From NCBI GenBank assembly GCA_034521495.1, contig JAXHMK010000016.1:1-64000 (forward strand): a stretch of 64,000 bases of DNA, written 5' to 3'. The translations under genes were made by a program, and so were the position numbers. Below, in pieces: positions 37,427-46,406 of the stretch (positions are counted from its first letter, which is position 1; every line of letters starts with the position of its first letter). This DNA comes from Balneolaceae bacterium (GTDB lineage Bacteria > Bacteroidota > Rhodothermia > Balneolales > Balneolaceae). The notes beneath the pieces are model-generated. The model was not told the DNA's origin and made no database searches. It saw only the letters and a list, made by a program, of their open reading frames with translations.

Positions 37427-37873
37427 CTATTGAATGATCATCCTTGGGGCTGAATTTCCCTGGACAAACTTCCCTTCGCTTATTATAAACACCTCATAAA
37501 TTAACTCTCCCCTTGGTGCATCTTCTTTAATCGTTACACGAAGGTTCCCATTTCTCCCAACCACCTGAGATCGTCCATCTTCAAAAAGATTACCACTGAA
37601 TTCAAAGTAATCTTCAATATCCTCAGAAAAAGTAAATACTACCTCACCTTCACTCCGATTTTGCCATTGAACCCGGTCATTCGATGCAGCATTAAGCGTT
37701 CCTCTGCTGTTGCCATTGAGATCTCGAACTCTCCACACATCCTCGCTGTCTTTTTCAATCCTTACGTTCAATTGTGCATATCTATTTTCCAAGTCGATGC
37801 TTTTATAGATCATCCCCGAAGAAATAATAAAGAGCACTGCCATACATAGAATTAAATTTGTTTTGTTTATCAT
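37427..37873 (-). CDS. Small secreted beta-sandwich (cupredoxin-like) protein linked to kinase 2
   Basis: The 148-residue protein has an N-terminal signal/anchor (LILCMAVLFIISSGMIY). The body reads VWRVRDLNGNSRG, NDRVQWQNRSEG, EDIEDYFEFSGNLF, GNLRVTIKEDAPRG and FVQGNSAPRMII, a beta-strand pattern like the cupredoxin-like domains common in Bacteroidota/Rhodothermota. Copper ligands (His, Cys, Met) are not present, so it is not a blue-copper protein. It follows kinase 2 by 58 bases and has a decayed paralogue after kinase 1. Function unknown; an extracytoplasmic partner of the kinase is possible. Confidence 0.65.
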   Translation of the reverse strand: MINKTNLILCMAVLFIISSGMIYKSIDLENRYAQLNVRIEKDSEDVWRVRDLNGNSRGTLNAASNDRVQWQNRSEGEVVFTFSEDIEDYFEFSGNLFEDGRSQVVGRNGNLRVTIKEDAPRGELIYEVFIISEGKFVQGNSAPRMIIQ

Positions 37874-37931
37874 GTGTTCGTTGTTTTTTTTGTTTTAATT
37901 GATCCTCCTTTCAAAACCAACCAAGAAAGGA

Positions 37932-40476
37932 TTAGTTATTCGTTTGGTTCACAAGTTGATTTTTAAGTGCCTGAAAAGCAGGGTCGTTTGCTAAATCCTG
38001 TAATTCCGGCTGGCTTTCAATATCCTCAATCATCTCCGCAGAAATCCATTGAAAAGCCATCTGTCTCATCTCCAGCTTTTCGTAGATCGATACAGCACGT
38101 AATCTTATGAAAAGATTTTGATTGTTAATGTCCAGTGCTCGATTGATATAGTTCCTGGCTTCAATGGAGTTGTTTAAATCGGAGTAATATGCCCCAATAT
38201 CGGCCAAAATCAGCGGATCATTCGGATTCACTTCATGCTGTTGTTTTGCTATCTCTATGGCTGTTTTATAATGTTGGATCGCTTCAAGCGAATCCCCGCT
38301 GAATTCAACAGCTGCAGCGTAGTTCCCCCAAACATCGTATCGGTTGGGATACTCATCTAAAACAATCTTATACATATCGGCCGCTTCCGTGTACATCTTA
38401 TCTGAAAAATAGAGCCCGGCCAGGTTATTCGCGGTTAACGGATTTTGATTCAGTTCCTGCGATTTTTCAAACATCTCACGAGCTCTGCTATTATCTCCTT
38501 TATAGAAGTAAGCGATGCCCAAATTCGAAAATGCTTTACTATTGTTTGGTGTGATCTCAACAACCTCTTCCAAGTTCCGGATGGCACCATCAAAATTGCC
38601 ATTACTGAGATGATAAACGCCTAAATCTTTATATCCCTCCCAATAATCCGGTTTTAACTCAATGACTTTTTGATATGTATCTAAAGCTTTTCCCGTATCA
38701 CCAATTTCATTATATACATTTGCCATCTCGCGGTATGAAGCGGTGTACTTAGGATCTATATCCAAAGCTCGTTCAAAGTAGTTAATCGATTCCTCGTAAT
38801 TTCCTGTTCCACTTTTTACCAATCCAAAGAGATGCTGAACCGGTGCCAGTTGATCGTTGACGGAGTTGGCTCGATTCAGAGCTGTTTCAGCTAAACTTAC
38901 ATATTCTACATCGCCGGTTATTTCATATTGTCTCCAGTAGCCTTCACCCAATCCGGCATATCCAAGGGCAAACTGCGGAGTCCAAAATTACCGCTTGTTC
39001 GAAAAAGTCAATCGCTTCATTCAAATCATCTAAATTCATCTCTTTTTGGAGGCTCGCTCTGCCTTTCAGATAATATTCGTAAGCTTTTGGGTTTGAAGGT
39101 GCATCTTCCAGAATTGCAAGCTGCACCCTGGGCTGGATATCAATCTCAAGCATAGTCAGCAGCTCTTTGATGGCATTGAACTCCAATGCTGCCAGGTCAT
39201 CAGCATGTACGGTAATTTGTCGGGTACTCAATCGACGAATATTGTCGGCATCAACCAGTTCAAGAATCATTCTTGTTGAGTCCTGAACACTTTGGATACT
39301 GGCAGATATCGCCAAATTCACGCCAAATATGCGATTCGCCTGGGAAGCACTCAACACATTTTCCTTTCTGATTTCGCTTGCAGGAGTAACCCAATAGAAA
39401 TCCTCATACTGTTCCAGTTCAGACAATCGATATGAAAATGTCTCTGCCAATCCATCACAAATGGCCTGCATTTCCGGATTTCCACTAATGTTTTCAATAG
39501 GTAAAACAGCGAGGTATCGCTTGTCCGGTAAATTCTCTCCATACCCGCTGATCCCATCCCGGAAGAAGTAGAATGTAATAATGAACAAACTAACGACCAC
39601 AATGCCCGCGGCTAAATACTTAGTTCTCATTGGCGAGACTCGGGAAGGAGGCGAGCTATTCTCTGAAGAGTCCAAATTTTGTGACTTCAGATCGTCCAGA
39701 ATCTCCCCTACAGTTTGGTAGCGTTCTTCAGGATTCTTCTCCAGGCAACGGGCAATAATAGTCTTTATATACTCCGGAACTTCTGCATCTTTCTCGTCTA
39801 TCGGATGAGGAGGATCTTCTGTGATAGAGTACATAACGGCAGGTTCATGCAAGCCCCGAAATGGCAGTTCACCGGAAAACAGCTCATACAGCACAACTCC
39901 ATAGGACCATATATCAGATCGCATATCGGCTCCGCTTCCCCTTAGTTGTTCCGGCGACATATATGCCGTGGTTCCAATGGTCGTCCCTGTTTTTGTGATA
40001 GGGTCGGTTCCCACAAGCCGTGCCAAACCAAAATCCATAATTTTGACATTTCCCGAGATATCTATCATAATATTTCGGGTTTTAATATCCCTGTGGATTA
40101 CTCCCTTCTGATGTGCAGCGTGTATTCCTGAAGCTGTTTGTGAAGCAATCTCTAATTTATCATTGGTACTTAGTTCCCCCTCCTCAATCACATCTTTGAG
40201 CTCTTGTCCATCAACATACTCCAGCACAATAAACAACTCGTCATCAACTTCTTCGATGGCATATACTTGTGCAATATTGGTGTGACTTAAACCGGCAGCG
40301 GCCCGAGCTTCAATCTCAAACCGTTGACGTTCAATCTCATTTTTCGCGATATGTGCAGGTAAAAATTTGAGGGCAACATATCTGTGTAATCGCGTATCTT
40401 TTGCAAGATATACGATTCCCATACCGCCTTGTCCAAGCTTTCTCTGAATTTCGTAGTGTAAAAAGGATGAAGACAT
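37932..40476 (-). CDS. Ser/Thr protein kinase 2 with TolB-like domain and TPRs (one frameshift)
   Basis: Kinase motifs are GQGGMGIVYLAKD, VALKFLPAH, HRDIKTRN, DFGLARL and MSPEQLRG. A membrane segment (about 288-308, YLAAGIVVVSLFIITFYFF) leads to a TolB-N/FlgO-like domain (LAVLPIENISGNPEMQ, WVTPASEIRKEN) and at least six TPRs. A shift near 38985 breaks the frame within ILDSAFALGYAGLGEGYW. Total about 848 residues. The receptor-kinase layout suggests periplasmic or outer-facing TPRs. It is divergent from the SpoIIE phosphatase at 40684, a natural antagonist. Confidence 0.9.
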
Positions 40477-40683
40477 ACCAGATTTCTAATGTTTAAGTTA
40501 CTTCACCCTCTCTTTATGAATGGAATTCTTTTGAAAAAATATATAAGGATATTAAACATAATTAAGGTCTTAACACAAAATATTTATAGTATAATGTTGA
40601 TTATTTTATGTTATTTAGTCTTAATTACAGATTCATTGAGTTCTTTTGAATCATTTCTGTTAAACGAATAAGCTTCCAAACCA

Positions 40684-41964
40684 ATGTCAAACATCGAAAA
40701 ACTTCAAGCCGAAAACAGGCAGCTTCAGCTTGCAATCAATGAGTTGAAAATTCTTAATGATATTGCAACCACAATCTCTTCTGTTCAGTCAGTGGATGAA
40801 ATCATTAACCAAATTGTAATGAAATGCATCAAGCATATTGGTGTGGAAGAGGGTACGATAAACCTCCTGGAGATGAATACCGAAGGCGAAGATTTTCATA
40901 CCATGGTTCGGCACCGCGATACCTCGGGTGTAAAAGTACCTTTCAGAATGGATGCCGGCCTGAAAGGATGGATGCTTAAGAACCGGACCTCTTTTGTAAG
41001 TAATGATATACGCCATGATGATCGGTTTCAATTTCTCACGGATGATGAATACCCCTTCGATTCTATCCTCTGCGTACCGTTAATTGTTAAAGGCGAAATG
41101 ACCGGCTACCTGGCTGTATTTAATAAAAGAAAAGGGGATTTTACGGATGAAGATCGGCGGTTGCTCTCCATCATCGGTTCTCAGTCTGCACAAATCATTG
41201 AGAATGCTCGTTTGCTCGAAGAGGAAAAGAGATTGATTACGCTCCAGGAAGAACTCAGTATGGCAACGCAGATTCAGCGAAAGTTACTCCCCGATGCTAC
41301 TCCTGATATTTCGGGTTATCAACTGTTTGCTACAAATATTCCTGCAAAATCTGTGGGTGGTGATTATTACGATTTTGTACCACTCTCTGATGACCGGCTT
41401 GCTTTCTGTCTCGCGGATATCACCGGGAAAGGAATGCCTGCAGCAATGCTGATGGCAAATCTCCAGGCTACGTTCAGAAGTCAGGTTCTTGTAAATGATG
41501 ATTGTGCCATCTGCATAAAACGCACGAATACGCTGCTTTACAGAAGTACAGAATCAACAAAATTTGCTACAATGATTTACGGGGCATTAGATCCAAAATC
41601 CGGGCAGATTAAATACACGAATGGAGGCCATGATTGCCCGATACTTTTCAAGAAAAACCAAGCTCCACTGGAGCTTGAATCCACCGGTTTGTTACTCGGC
41701 ATTTTTGAAGAGTCAGATTATACGCAGGAATCGATACAACTTGAACCCGGCGATCTGCTGTTGATATTTAGTGATGGGATAACAGAAGCAATGAATTCGG
41801 ATTTGGAAATGTTTGGCACAAACCGCCTGGAAGAGTTGGTTCAAAAAAATGTCGATAAACCCGTTTCCGAAATTGGTTCTATCATTTTAGATGGTATTAA
41901 AGAACACGCCGGAGGTAATACACAAAGTGATGATATCACCCTGATGCTGATTAAAAGGGTTTAA
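40684..41964 (+). CDS. GAF-SpoIIE (RsbU-like) protein phosphatase
   Basis: The 426-residue protein has a short coiled coil (KLQAENRQLQLAINELKIL), a GAF domain (about 25-180) and a PP2C-like SpoIIE domain (about 195-426): ATQIQRKLLPDATP, SVGGDYYDFVPL with metal-binding Asp, CLADITGKGMPAAMLMA, TNGGHDCPILF and IFSDGITEAMN. These enzymes dephosphorylate anti-anti-sigma proteins or kinase substrates in response to GAF ligands. It is transcribed away from kinase 2 across a 207-base AT-rich promoter region. No anti-sigma gene is close. Confidence 0.92.
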   Translation: MSNIEKLQAENRQLQLAINELKILNDIATTISSVQSVDEIINQIVMKCIKHIGVEEGTINLLEMNTEGEDFHTMVRHRDTSGVKVPFRMDAGLKGWMLKNRTSFVSNDIRHDDRFQFLTDDEYPFDSILCVPLIVKGEMTGYLAVFNKRKGDFTDEDRRLLSIIGSQSAQIIENARLLEEEKRLITLQEELSMATQIQRKLLPDATPDISGYQLFATNIPAKSVGGDYYDFVPLSDDRLAFCLADITGKGMPAAMLMANLQATFRSQVLVNDDCAICIKRTNTLLYRSTESTKFATMIYGALDPKSGQIKYTNGGHDCPILFKKNQAPLELESTGLLLGIFEESDYTQESIQLEPGDLLLIFSDGITEAMNSDLEMFGTNRLEELVQKNVDKPVSEIGSIILDGIKEHAGGNTQSDDITLMLIKRV

Positions 41965-42298
41965 ATCTTTTAGAATCTGCTAAGTAGTAAATGCTTCAGT
42001 ACTTCTACTTTTAGTTTTCAAATAAATTGAAAATTTCTTTTCTAAAATCGGCATGATCACCGCAGTCATTTTGTCATGAACCTAATAATCAGAAATATTT
42101 TAATAACCATAATAATTTTATATAAATAGACTTATTTTACTTTGGCTCAATAGTTTATAGTACTTTATATAAAATTTTTTGATACCCTAAATTATTTAGG
42201 TCAGGTATCTATCTCTACATTTCCGGAGCTTTCTTTACGAAATTTTCACTACATATTTTCTCAGGTAATTAACGGACCATTCCAGATCTAAAAAGATT

Positions 42299-42440
42299 AC
42301 TAACCAGATGCTCCCAAAGGAGCATGGCAAACAAGAAAAATTTCTCAGAGAGGATTGGTTTTTGAGATGCAGAAAAATCTGTCTTTAGATGCATCCATGT
42401 GAAGTTATGTGTACATCTTGAAACGTTTTGGACAGTACTG
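42299..42440 (+). repeat. Dispersed repeat R2, copy 2
   Basis: It is closely similar to 24694-24832. Here an ATG is in frame with the shared peptide, reading MLPKEHGKQEKFLREDWFL and ending KICL with a stop. The right end is identical in both copies (CGTTTTGGACAGTACTG). Confidence 0.7.
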
Positions 42441-42622
42441 AAAAAGAATCACACTATGAGCCTCTAACAATGATAAATGTATGTATTCCTATAGAATAGA
42501 TAGACTGAGACTGTACAACAATATGCAGATCATTTTTTGTCTCGTAAGAGTTTTCTCAAACTATCTCTCTGAATCAACTCTTCCTCTATTTTCCAGAGTG
42601 CTTTGCAGAACCAAACATTTGT

Positions 42623-42698
42623 TTTCGACTTCATTCGTCGTACCTCCTCATTGCGCTCAAACTGACGTCTTATTGAGCGTAGCGGAGCGAAGTCGAAA
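42623..42698. repeat. REP-like hairpin with GAAGTCGAAA arms
   Basis: The outer arms TTTCGACTTC and GAAGTCGAAA are perfectly inverted, and the inner TTGCGCTCAA pairs imperfectly with TTGAGCGTAG. The unit is more GC-rich than the surrounding DNA. This type of element (ending in a GAAGTCGA arm) is widespread between genes in Bacteroidota and other phyla. Confidence 0.6.
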
Positions 42699-43128
42699 TA
42701 TATCCGGTATTTCAAAACCTTCTTCCATTATTCTTTATTTTGGTTGAAAACTTCTCATGCAAACAATCTTGTATAAAGCCCAGTATTTATATTTCAGTCC
42801 ACTGCTATCTTATTGTGAGATTAAAAAAAATCATATATTAAAAAGAGTAAGGTTCTGTTTTAATATTCTGTAAAAAATAGGTATGATATTATCGTATCGA
42901 GAGACAGTATTATCAACAGATTACTATCCTCCTTATACCTTGGGAGTTGTTATTCTAAAATAGAACAACAACAATTTTTAGATCCGGCATAAAAATTCGT
43001 TTTATAAGCATACTATTTTATTAAAAGAACGAGCAAAGTATTATCATTGGATACGTTGGATTAATAGAAATTAATATATTTAGCGAAAATACTACTGCCT
43101 GTAACTGAAGATTAAAGTCAGTATTTCC

Positions 43129-44076
43129 ATGGAGAAACAGACAATTTTGGTAATTGATGACGAGAAGTCTACTCACGTAATGCTCAAAGCAATGCTTGGG
43201 AAGGACTACAATCTAATGTTTGCCAATAGCGCACAAGAGGGAATTGATCTGGCAGCAGAAAACTCTATTAACCTTGTACTTCTCGATATCCAGATGCCCG
43301 AACTTTCCGGTATTGAACTTCTTGAATCTATCATGACAGACACCGTTATGAGAAGTATACCGGTAATTGTTATGACCGGAAAAGCAACTGAGGATATTGA
43401 AGAGGAGGCTCGTGATATTGGAGCGGCTGATTTTGTCTCAAAAGAGTTCCTGTTTTCAAACAAAGATGAGTTTAAAGAAAAACTGGACGAACACCTCCTT
43501 GACAAGGCAAAACAGTCTAAACATTCAGATCGATATAAACAGGATTTCCGCACCATCATCAAAAAAATACAGACCGAAGCGGTACACGGTGATTTCTTCT
43601 CTGCATGCAGAAAATTGGCCGTCGGATTGATGAATTCATTTGAGATCGATTACATCTCTTTCTGGAAAATCCAGCGATCGAAGCCGAGTTTAATTCTCTC
43701 AATCGGAGACCGTCAGCCTGAAAATTTCGGGCCAGACGAATTGATGTCCGAACGCGCCTTCAGAGAGTTGGCTCGCACCAAGCGTCCCTACATGACCAAT
43801 AATCCGCGATCTGAGAAAAAGGGAATATTTGCCGATACTTCAAAAGAACTTGGCCTGAGTTCTGAAGCCGGAATTCCACTTTTTAAAATCGACAAAGAGA
43901 CATTTACAAAAAACGGCATGGTCATTCCGGGAAGCACCCCCCTGTTTGGTTTTGTTATTTTAAAAAGGAACAGAGTCTTTACTACAAAAGAATATAAACT
44001 TCTCTCACGGTTCGTTATTCAATGCGGCACAATACTTTGGGGTTTGTACAGAAAACTGTATTCAGGCAATGCCTAA
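43129..44076 (+). CDS. Response regulator with C-terminal sensor-like domain
   Basis: Residues 1-125 form a receiver domain: LVIDDEKS acidic pair, LVLLDIQMPELSG with the phosphorylated Asp near residue 54, VIVMTGKATED with the switch Thr, and DFVSKEF with the conserved Lys. Residues 155-315 are a soluble GAF-like domain (SFEIDYISFWKIQ, SEAGIPLFKID) with no output motif such as HTH, GGDEF or PP2C. It may act by protein contacts, perhaps with the kinase/phosphatase block. No histidine kinase is adjacent. Confidence 0.88.
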   Translation: MEKQTILVIDDEKSTHVMLKAMLGKDYNLMFANSAQEGIDLAAENSINLVLLDIQMPELSGIELLESIMTDTVMRSIPVIVMTGKATEDIEEEARDIGAADFVSKEFLFSNKDEFKEKLDEHLLDKAKQSKHSDRYKQDFRTIIKKIQTEAVHGDFFSACRKLAVGLMNSFEIDYISFWKIQRSKPSLILSIGDRQPENFGPDELMSERAFRELARTKRPYMTNNPRSEKKGIFADTSKELGLSSEAGIPLFKIDKETFTKNGMVIPGSTPLFGFVILKRNRVFTTKEYKLLSRFVIQCGTILWGLYRKLYSGNA

Positions 44077-44168
44077 TTCAAACTTTCTCCATCCTCTTGG
44101 TTTTTCTGTTTTGCAATCTTCTGAAAGTTTATTCAAGCCCTTTATCATTCCTTAAAATCAATACAGCT

Positions 44169-45299
44169 ATGTTAAACTCATATATTTTAAACCCATTGTT
44201 TCTGATTTTAATTACCGGATTCACTCTTACTCAAAACACCCCTCAAAAAATATCTGAGAGCCAAACCACACCGGTAAAAATTGCAGTTGCAGGCTTAACA
44301 CATGACCATGTACACTGGCTATTCGGTCGTGATAACAGCAACAATGATATTGAAATTGTTGGTATTTACGAATCCAACCGGGACCTTTGGCAGCACTACA
44401 AGCAGATGTATGACCTGGACCAGGAATTGTATTATGAGGATATGGAGATGATGTTTAATAAGACTCAGCCTCAGGCGGTCACTGCTTTTGGTTCTACGTT
44501 TGAACACCTTGAGTTGGTGAAAACAGCCGCTCCGAAAGGTATTCATGTGATGGTAGAAAAACCTTTAGCTGTGAATCTCGATCATGCAATGCAGATGAAA
44601 AGAGTAGCCAATGAAAATAACATTCATTTAATTACCAACTACGAAACTACCTGGTACTCAAGTAATCATGAAGTAAAACGGTTATTTGAAGAGGAAGAAC
44701 AATTTGGTGAGATAAGAAAAGTGATTGTAAACGATGGACACCAGGGTCCGAAAGAGATTGGCGTGAGTGATGAATTTTTGGATTGGCTGACTGATCCTGT
44801 TTTGAATGGCGGTGGAGCCATTATGGATTTTGGATGTTACGGGGCCAATCTAACCACCTGGCTGATGGATGGAGAAGAACCTGAAACCGTTACTGCTATT
44901 ACTCAAACCCATAAACCTGACATCTACTCTGAAGTGGATGACGAAGCCACCATTATTCTCACCTATCCCGGCACACAGGCTATCATCCAGGCTTCCTGGA
45001 ACTGGCCGTACAATCGAAAAGATATGCAGGTTTATGGCGAAAGCGGATATGTGTTTGCTCATGATGATGTTAACATTGAAGTCCTTAGACAGAATGATTC
45101 ACCTGATTCACAATCATTACCTTCACGTAATTACCCCTATAACGATCCCTTTAGTTATTTTGCAGGTGTTGTGCGGGGAGACATTGTTGTAAAGGACACC
45201 GATCTCTCCTCCCTCTCAAATAACATTACAGTTATGAAAATTCTGGATGCCGCCCGAACATCTGCCGAGACAGGCGAAACAATCTACCTGAGTAACTAA
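44169..45299 (+). CDS. Secreted Gfo/Idh/MocA-family oxidoreductase
   Basis: I start at 44169 (MLNSYILNPLFLILITGFTL), which gives a signal peptide; the longer frame overlaps the response regulator. The body is a Rossmann dehydrogenase: VKIAVAGLTHDHVHW, VGIYESN, then VMVEKPLAVNLDHA with the family EKP catalytic Lys. The canonical GxGxxG is weakened to AGLTHD, so cofactor binding may differ. NGGGAIMDFGCYGANLT supplies the substrate His/Asp region of the C-terminal beta sheet domain. About 376 residues. Exported Gfo/Idh/MocA proteins are common in polysaccharide-degrading Bacteroidota. Confidence 0.85.
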   Translation: MLNSYILNPLFLILITGFTLTQNTPQKISESQTTPVKIAVAGLTHDHVHWLFGRDNSNNDIEIVGIYESNRDLWQHYKQMYDLDQELYYEDMEMMFNKTQPQAVTAFGSTFEHLELVKTAAPKGIHVMVEKPLAVNLDHAMQMKRVANENNIHLITNYETTWYSSNHEVKRLFEEEEQFGEIRKVIVNDGHQGPKEIGVSDEFLDWLTDPVLNGGGAIMDFGCYGANLTTWLMDGEEPETVTAITQTHKPDIYSEVDDEATIILTYPGTQAIIQASWNWPYNRKDMQVYGESGYVFAHDDVNIEVLRQNDSPDSQSLPSRNYPYNDPFSYFAGVVRGDIVVKDTDLSSLSNNITVMKILDAARTSAETGETIYLSN

Positions 45300-45325
45300 G
45301 TCTGGTTTGTAGTTTCTTACTATTT

Positions 45326-46015
45326 ATGAATGAATACAATACAGGAAAATCCCGCATAGATGGCCACAAGCTTTTACTTGTTTCCGTTCTTTCAGGGGTG
45401 ATATGGTTGTTACTCGCAAATTTGATCATCTATTATATCCAGGAAACGTCTCTTGCCGCACTCTTTTTTGAAGGATATCACTTCTTAATTCAAATCTCTT
45501 TGGGTATCACATCCGGAGCCGTATTTGGCATCGCGGGGTTGGGATTGATAAAAATTCCATCGTTTAAAAAGATCCTGGATGAATACGCCGTCATTCGGCA
45601 GATACAGGAGATGAATCTATCTCCAAATGAGATTGTCTATATCTCGCTTGTCGCGGGTATTTCTGAAGAGATTTTATTTCGCGGAGCCATTCAACCGGTC
45701 ATCGGCATCTGGTGGACCTCCCTCCTGTTTATCGGAATCCACGGCTATATTCGCTTGCAATCAACAACACATGTTTTATACTCGCTGTTTACCTTTGCAT
45801 TGAGCTGCATGCTGGGCGTGCTCTTTATTTACGTGGGATTAATTTCGGCAATGGCCGCCCATTTTATGTATGATGTGATTGTGCTGTATGGGATTAAACA
45901 AATATTGAGTAGTGATTCATTGAAAATCTTGAATCATACAATTGTTTTCAATTGGCAAATACACGACGTGGACTTTGCTAATGTGAGAGGTTCATTAGAT
46001 TCGCATGCCTCGTAA
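45326..46015 (+). CDS. CPBP-family intramembrane metalloprotease
   Basis: The 229-residue protein has about six membrane segments and the Abi/CPBP motifs: EEILFRGAIQP (motif 1, EExxxR), a central FIGIHGYI (motif 2) and AAHFMYDVIVL (motif 3, HxxxD). CPBP proteases process prenylated or membrane-bound substrates; bacterial members serve in bacteriocin self-immunity, among other roles. It is 26 bases after the oxidoreductase and likely co-transcribed. Substrate unknown. Confidence 0.88.
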   Translation: MNEYNTGKSRIDGHKLLLVSVLSGVIWLLLANLIIYYIQETSLAALFFEGYHFLIQISLGITSGAVFGIAGLGLIKIPSFKKILDEYAVIRQIQEMNLSPNEIVYISLVAGISEEILFRGAIQPVIGIWWTSLLFIGIHGYIRLQSTTHVLYSLFTFALSCMLGVLFIYVGLISAMAAHFMYDVIVLYGIKQILSSDSLKILNHTIVFNWQIHDVDFANVRGSLDSHAS

Positions 46016-46406
46016 AGCTGTTCAATGCTTTTCGATACTCCGATTCTGAACAGAATTATCTCATCTTCGACCTGAATAGTGATTTCCTAAATTCATTATA
46101 AGTGAAACTGCTTCAAGATGAACTCATAGATTCAACAGTTCGGGAATTCCGATTAGCCATAGATAAAGCTTATTACGATGATTGTAATGCCATGCATTTC
46201 AAAATGGGTTTCCGAGGCGTTCCTCGAATATCGACTGAGCATACTCAAATGTATGTTGTCTACCGCCAACATTTGCTACGTACCTGGGCCGTTCGGACAT
46301 GTCCATCTGGAAATTTTTTTTGAAAAAGGTTGATCGCTGCCACATTAGTCGCTGTTTCTGCGTGAATATAGCATGTACCTGCCCCATTCGTTTTGATAGA
46401 CAAACT
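46016..46406 (-). other. Degraded C-terminal tail of kinase 3
   Basis: The minus strand continues beyond the kinase 3 stop with fragments in several frames, such as EYAQSIFEERLGNPF. They have the length and position of a last TPR repeat, but no clear reading exists. The plus strand shows no gene. Confidence 0.35.

Larger units (their letters stand above)
41965..43128 (+). other. Long AT-rich non-coding region
   Basis: These 1164 bases hold no supported gene. They contain repeat R2 copy 2 (42299-42440) and a hairpin with arms TTTCGACTTC (42623-42632) and GAAGTCGAAA (42689-42698). The last 300 bases before the response regulator have several poly-T and poly-A runs, suitable for promoters. A frame at 42481-42747 runs through the hairpin repeat and has no protein features. 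Confidence 0.5.

Noticed and set aside
37427-37873. Blue-copper protein
   Set aside because: The His/Cys/Met copper ligands are absent; only the beta-sandwich pattern is similar.
42481-42747. 88-codon plus-strand frame in the long non-coding gap
   Set aside because: It crosses the GAAGTCGAAA hairpin repeat and has no domain, signal or ribosome site.
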